A stretch of 16,970 nt of DNA. Origin: an uncultured Alistipes sp. GTDB taxonomy: Bacteria; Bacteroidota; Bacteroidia; Bacteroidales; Rikenellaceae. The position numbers and the translations under genes are program-made. The stretch lies in the NCBI GenBank assembly GCA_937880705.1, contig CALGRZ010000092.1:1-16970 (forward strand), in the 5' to 3' direction. Shown piece by piece: positions 14,405-16,970 of this stretch (position 1 is the stretch's first letter; each line of letters starts with the position of its first letter). The notes beneath the pieces are model-generated. The model saw nothing but the letters and a program-made list of their open reading frames with translations. It was not told where the DNA came from and ran no database searches.

Positions 14405-16546
14405 ATGAGAAAGATTTTGTTTGCCTTAACAGCCCTTATGGTCGTTAGCTCGGCCTCGGCACAGGTCAGCTATGTCGATATGTTGCGTGCACGCAGCAAG
14501 GATGCTCCGCGCTATGAGCACCCCGCCTCACTGACACCCGTCGAGGGTACCAACAAGTATATGCGCATCGACAACGAGGCCAATGCCGTGGTATTCTACA
14601 ACTACGACAACCCCACCATCGGAGATATCGTACTCACGGCCGACAACCCCATACTCTCGTTCTCGCTGTCGCCCGACGCAAGCATGGTACTCTTCGAGCA
14701 GCTCGACAACGAGGGCAACTCGCCACGCAACGAGATATATCGCCACTCGTTCACCTCGGACTTCTATGTGCAGTTTATGGATGGCGCGAAGTTGCGCATC
14801 GACGACGTGCGCGACATATCGTTCTCTCCCGACTCGAAGCGTCTGGCGATGAGCTATCAGAACGACCTGTTCATCTACGACCTTGCCACCAACGAGATAT
14901 ACAACATCACCGATGATGGCCGCTGGAACCACATCATCAACGGCACCACCGACTGGGTATATGAGGAGGAGTACGGCTTCACGAAGGCCTACGCATTCTC
15001 GCCCGACAGCCGCGAGATTGCCTACCTGAAGTTCGACGAGAGCCGTGTCAAGGAGTTCGAGATGATGCGCTACGATGGCAACCTCTACAACGCGGCCTAC
15101 CGCTTCAAGTACCCCAAGGCCGGCGAGGAGAACTCGGTGGTCACGATGCATGTCTACAACTTCGAGTCGAAGCAGACCCGCGAGATAGCACTTGGCCAGA
15201 ATAGCGACCAGTATATTCCCCGCATCGACTACACCCCCGCAGGTAAGCTCTTCTACTACCGTGTCAACCGCCTTCAGAACCACTTTGAGGTAGTTCTGGT
15301 GGAGGATGACGGCACACAGCGTGTCATCTACGACGAGCAGGACGAGCGATATGTCGAGCGTCCCAACAACGCTACGATAACCTTCATTGATGGCGACCGC
15401 TTCATCGTAAGAGAGGAGACCTCGGCAGGTTGGTTCCACCTCTACCTCCACTCTGTGGAGCATGGCCGCCTGAACGCCATCACATCGGGCGAGTGGGAGG
15501 TTACCGAGTTGGTGGGTGTGTCGCCCAACGGCAAGACAATCTACTACCTCTCTACGGAGCAGTCACCCGAGGAGCGTCACCTCTATGCCACCGACATCAA
15601 GGGCAAGAAGCGCACTGCGCTGCTCTCGACACCCGGCTACTGGAGTGTCTACCCCTCGGCCGACATGAGCTACTTTGCTGCCGAGCACTCGGCAACGGAC
15701 TGCTACCCCACCGCTGCGGTATACGATGCAAAGGGTAAGATGGTGCGCTCGCTGATGATCGACGAGCCCACAACGCTCAAACCCGCCTACCAGCGCGAGT
15801 ACCACAGCTTCACCACCGAGCGTGGCGACGAGTTGCGCTACTACCTCATCCTTCCCGAGGAGTTTGACCCCGCCAAGCAGTACCCTGTGCTTATGACACA
15901 GTACTCGGGCCCCGGCTCACAGCAGATAGCCAACCGCTGGACCACCGACTGGGAGGAGGCTCTTGCCCGCAACGGCTACATCGTAGCATGTTGCGATGCC
16001 CGTGGTACGGGCTACCGTGGCGAGGCCTTCAAGAAGGTGACCTACGCCAACCTCGGCCACTGCGAGGTTGAGGATCAGCTCTCGTTTGCACGTCACCTCG
16101 CCTCACAGTCGTTCGTCGATGCAGAGCGCATAGGCATCTACGGCTGGTCGTTTGGTGGCTTTATGGCTCTGGGCTGCTCGCTCAAGGGTGATGGCCTCTT
16201 TAAGATGGCTATTGCCGTGGCTCCCGTGACCTCGTGGCGTTACTACGACTCGATCTACACGGAGATCTACAACGGCCTGCCACAGGATAACCCCGCAGGC
16301 TACGACGACAACTCGCCCATCAACTTTGCCGACCGCCTAAGCGACAAGACACGTCTATTGATTATCCATGGCACGGCCGATGATAACGTACACTTCCAGA
16401 ATGCTATGGAGATGTGTCGCGCACTGAACCGCGCAGGTAAGCAGTACGACATGATGGTCTACCCCGACCAGAACCACTCGATGCGTCCCGACGATACGTT
16501 CAACATCCGCCAGAAGATGATTGACTACTGTCTGGAACACTTGTAG
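14405..16546 (+). CDS. Dipeptidyl peptidase IV-type serine protease (S9B)
   Basis: This 713-residue exported protease removes N-terminal dipeptides, usually X-Pro or X-Ala, from peptides. The signal peptide MRKILFALTALMVVSSASA is probably cut before Q20. The beta-propeller follows, with the diagnostic DWVYEEEYGF stretch at about 183-192, whose glutamates bind the substrate amino terminus. The alpha/beta-hydrolase domain covers the last 250 residues: nucleophile S582 in YGWSFGGFM, D659 in HGTADDNVHFQ, H691 in YPDQNHSMR. Length fits the Bacteroidales periplasmic enzymes. It is the last gene of the group and is followed by a perfect 12-base-pair terminator. Together with the OPT transporter and PepT it points to a peptide-using lifestyle. 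The family assignment is firm; exact specificity is inferred. Confidence 0.95.
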   Translation: MRKILFALTALMVVSSASAQVSYVDMLRARSKDAPRYEHPASLTPVEGTNKYMRIDNEANAVVFYNYDNPTIGDIVLTADNPILSFSLSPDASMVLFEQLDNEGNSPRNEIYRHSFTSDFYVQFMDGAKLRIDDVRDISFSPDSKRLAMSYQNDLFIYDLATNEIYNITDDGRWNHIINGTTDWVYEEEYGFTKAYAFSPDSREIAYLKFDESRVKEFEMMRYDGNLYNAAYRFKYPKAGEENSVVTMHVYNFESKQTREIALGQNSDQYIPRIDYTPAGKLFYYRVNRLQNHFEVVLVEDDGTQRVIYDEQDERYVERPNNATITFIDGDRFIVREETSAGWFHLYLHSVEHGRLNAITSGEWEVTELVGVSPNGKTIYYLSTEQSPEERHLYATDIKGKKRTALLSTPGYWSVYPSADMSYFAAEHSATDCYPTAAVYDAKGKMVRSLMIDEPTTLKPAYQREYHSFTTERGDELRYYLILPEEFDPAKQYPVLMTQYSGPGSQQIANRWTTDWEEALARNGYIVACCDARGTGYRGEAFKKVTYANLGHCEVEDQLSFARHLASQSFVDAERIGIYGWSFGGFMALGCSLKGDGLFKMAIAVAPVTSWRYYDSIYTEIYNGLPQDNPAGYDDNSPINFADRLSDKTRLLIIHGTADDNVHFQNAMEMCRALNRAGKQYDMMVYPDQNHSMRPDDTFNIRQKMIDYCLEHL

Positions 16547-16567
16547 GCCTGAAGCGTAGAACAATAC

Positions 16568-16606
16568 AGAGGCGCGATCTGCATAAAGTGGATCGCGCCT
16601 CTCTTT
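16568..16606 (+). terminator. Intrinsic terminator after the DPP IV gene
   Basis: AGAGGCGCGATC (16568-16579) is exactly complementary to GATCGCGCCTCT (16591-16602), with an 11-base loop and a CTTT tail. It ends the GH73-unknown-DPP IV transcript. Confidence 0.85.
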
Positions 16607-16651
16607 GCTTAGATGCACAGGTGATGACAGAGATCGGCTGAGAGGAGCGAA

Positions 16652-16682
16652 ACAAAAAGGGCTGTCGATAACTCGACAGCCC
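16652..16682 (-). terminator. Intrinsic terminator after rplT
   Basis: GGGCTGTCGA (plus 16659-16668) pairs with TCGACAGCCC (16673-16682) around TAAC. On the minus strand a run of five T follows, so this ends transcripts coming from rplT. It faces the DPP IV terminator. Confidence 0.88.
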
Positions 16683-16703
16683 TCCATCCTCTAACGGATG
16701 ATA

Positions 16704-16970
16704 CTATTTAACTGCATTAACAATTGCCTCGAATGCCTTGGGCTCGTTGAGCGCGAGGTCGGCCAAAACCTTACGGTTGAGGGCGATACCCTTCGTGTTC
16801 ATCTTGCCGATAAACTCTGAATAGGTCATACCGTACATACGAACCGCAGCGTTGATACGAACGATCCACAGTGAACGATATGTTCTCTTCTTCTCACGAC
16901 GGTGTGCATAAGCATACTGCAAACCCTTCTCGACAGTATTTTTCGCAACTGTCCATACGTTTCCCCTTGA
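16704..16970 (-). CDS. rplT: Ribosomal protein L20, 5' truncated by the window edge
   Basis: The frame reads [20 protein letters not shown] at the window edge and continues through [40 protein letters not shown] and [20 protein letters not shown], all typical of L20. It gives 88 residues; the family has about 115-120, so roughly 28 N-terminal residues lie beyond the window. L20 is an early assembly protein of the 50S subunit. An apparent start at 16922 is an internal TTG leucine, not a real start. In most bacteria infC and rpmI lie upstream, which would be off the right edge. Confidence 0.96.
   Translation of the reverse strand, partial: SRGNVWTVAKNTVEKGLQYAYAHRREKKRTYRSLWIVRINAAVRMYGMTYSEFIGKMNTKGIALNRKVLADLALNEPKAFEAIVNAVK

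Noticed and set aside
14528..15463. 311-codon minus-strand frame
   Set aside because: It is opposite the DPP IV beta-propeller region and has no recognisable domain; the plus-strand gene explains the DNA.
1..16970. CRISPR arrays, tRNA or rRNA genes, insertion sequences, phage or defence genes
   Set aside because: I looked for regular spaced repeats, tRNA-like cloverleaf ends, transposase or integrase motifs and restriction or toxin families, and saw none.

Overview
The window is a gut-type Bacteroidales sequence, most like Alistipes/Rikenellaceae by gene content and protein wording, with a short foreign piece at its left end. From about 880 to 16970 the coding DNA is fairly GC-rich and the spacers between operons are AT-rich. 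Several spacers carry the Bacteroidetes promoter elements TTG and TAnnTTTG about 20 bases apart. From 1 to about 875 the DNA is strongly AT-rich. It carries the end of a motility sigma factor of the SigD/FliA type, followed by a DUF342 (FapA-like) gene, an arrangement expected in motile Lachnospiraceae. The two parts meet inside two genes, sigD and nadE, both cut in different reading frames. An assembly or cloning chimera is the simplest explanation.

Layout: (1) 8-874, minus strand: sigD 3' part, then a broken DUF342 gene. (2) 841-1053, minus: the first third or less of NAD+ synthase nadE, cut at the junction. (3) 1150-4465, minus: an OPT-family peptide transporter followed by peptidase T, a likely peptide import and digestion unit. 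(4) 4466-4753: a divergent promoter region. (5) 4754-8991, plus: valS, rnhA, a flavin-reductase-like gene and an unknown helical protein gene, tightly packed and ended by a strong bidirectional terminator. (6) 9038-10066, minus: thiL, which shares an overlapping divergent promoter region with adk. (7) 10216-12385, plus: adk, then a TPM-domain membrane protein and LemA, ended by a terminator. (8) 12612-16546, plus: an exported GH73 glucosaminidase with LysM repeats, an unknown cytoplasmic protein, and an exported dipeptidyl peptidase IV-type S9 protease, ended by a terminator. (9) 16704-16970, minus: the 3' part of rplT with its own terminator, running off the window.

Together the Bacteroidales genes cover peptide use (OPT, PepT, DPP IV), envelope remodelling (GH73/LysM, TPM/LemA) and core housekeeping (ValRS, RNase HI, ThiL, Adk, L20). 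I found no CRISPR array, tRNA, rRNA, insertion sequence or defence system. I saw no convincing undescribed system. The best leads are the chimeric junction, a duplicated promoter-like block before the GH73 gene, overlapping promoters between thiL and adk, and two unrecognised conserved-looking genes in operons.
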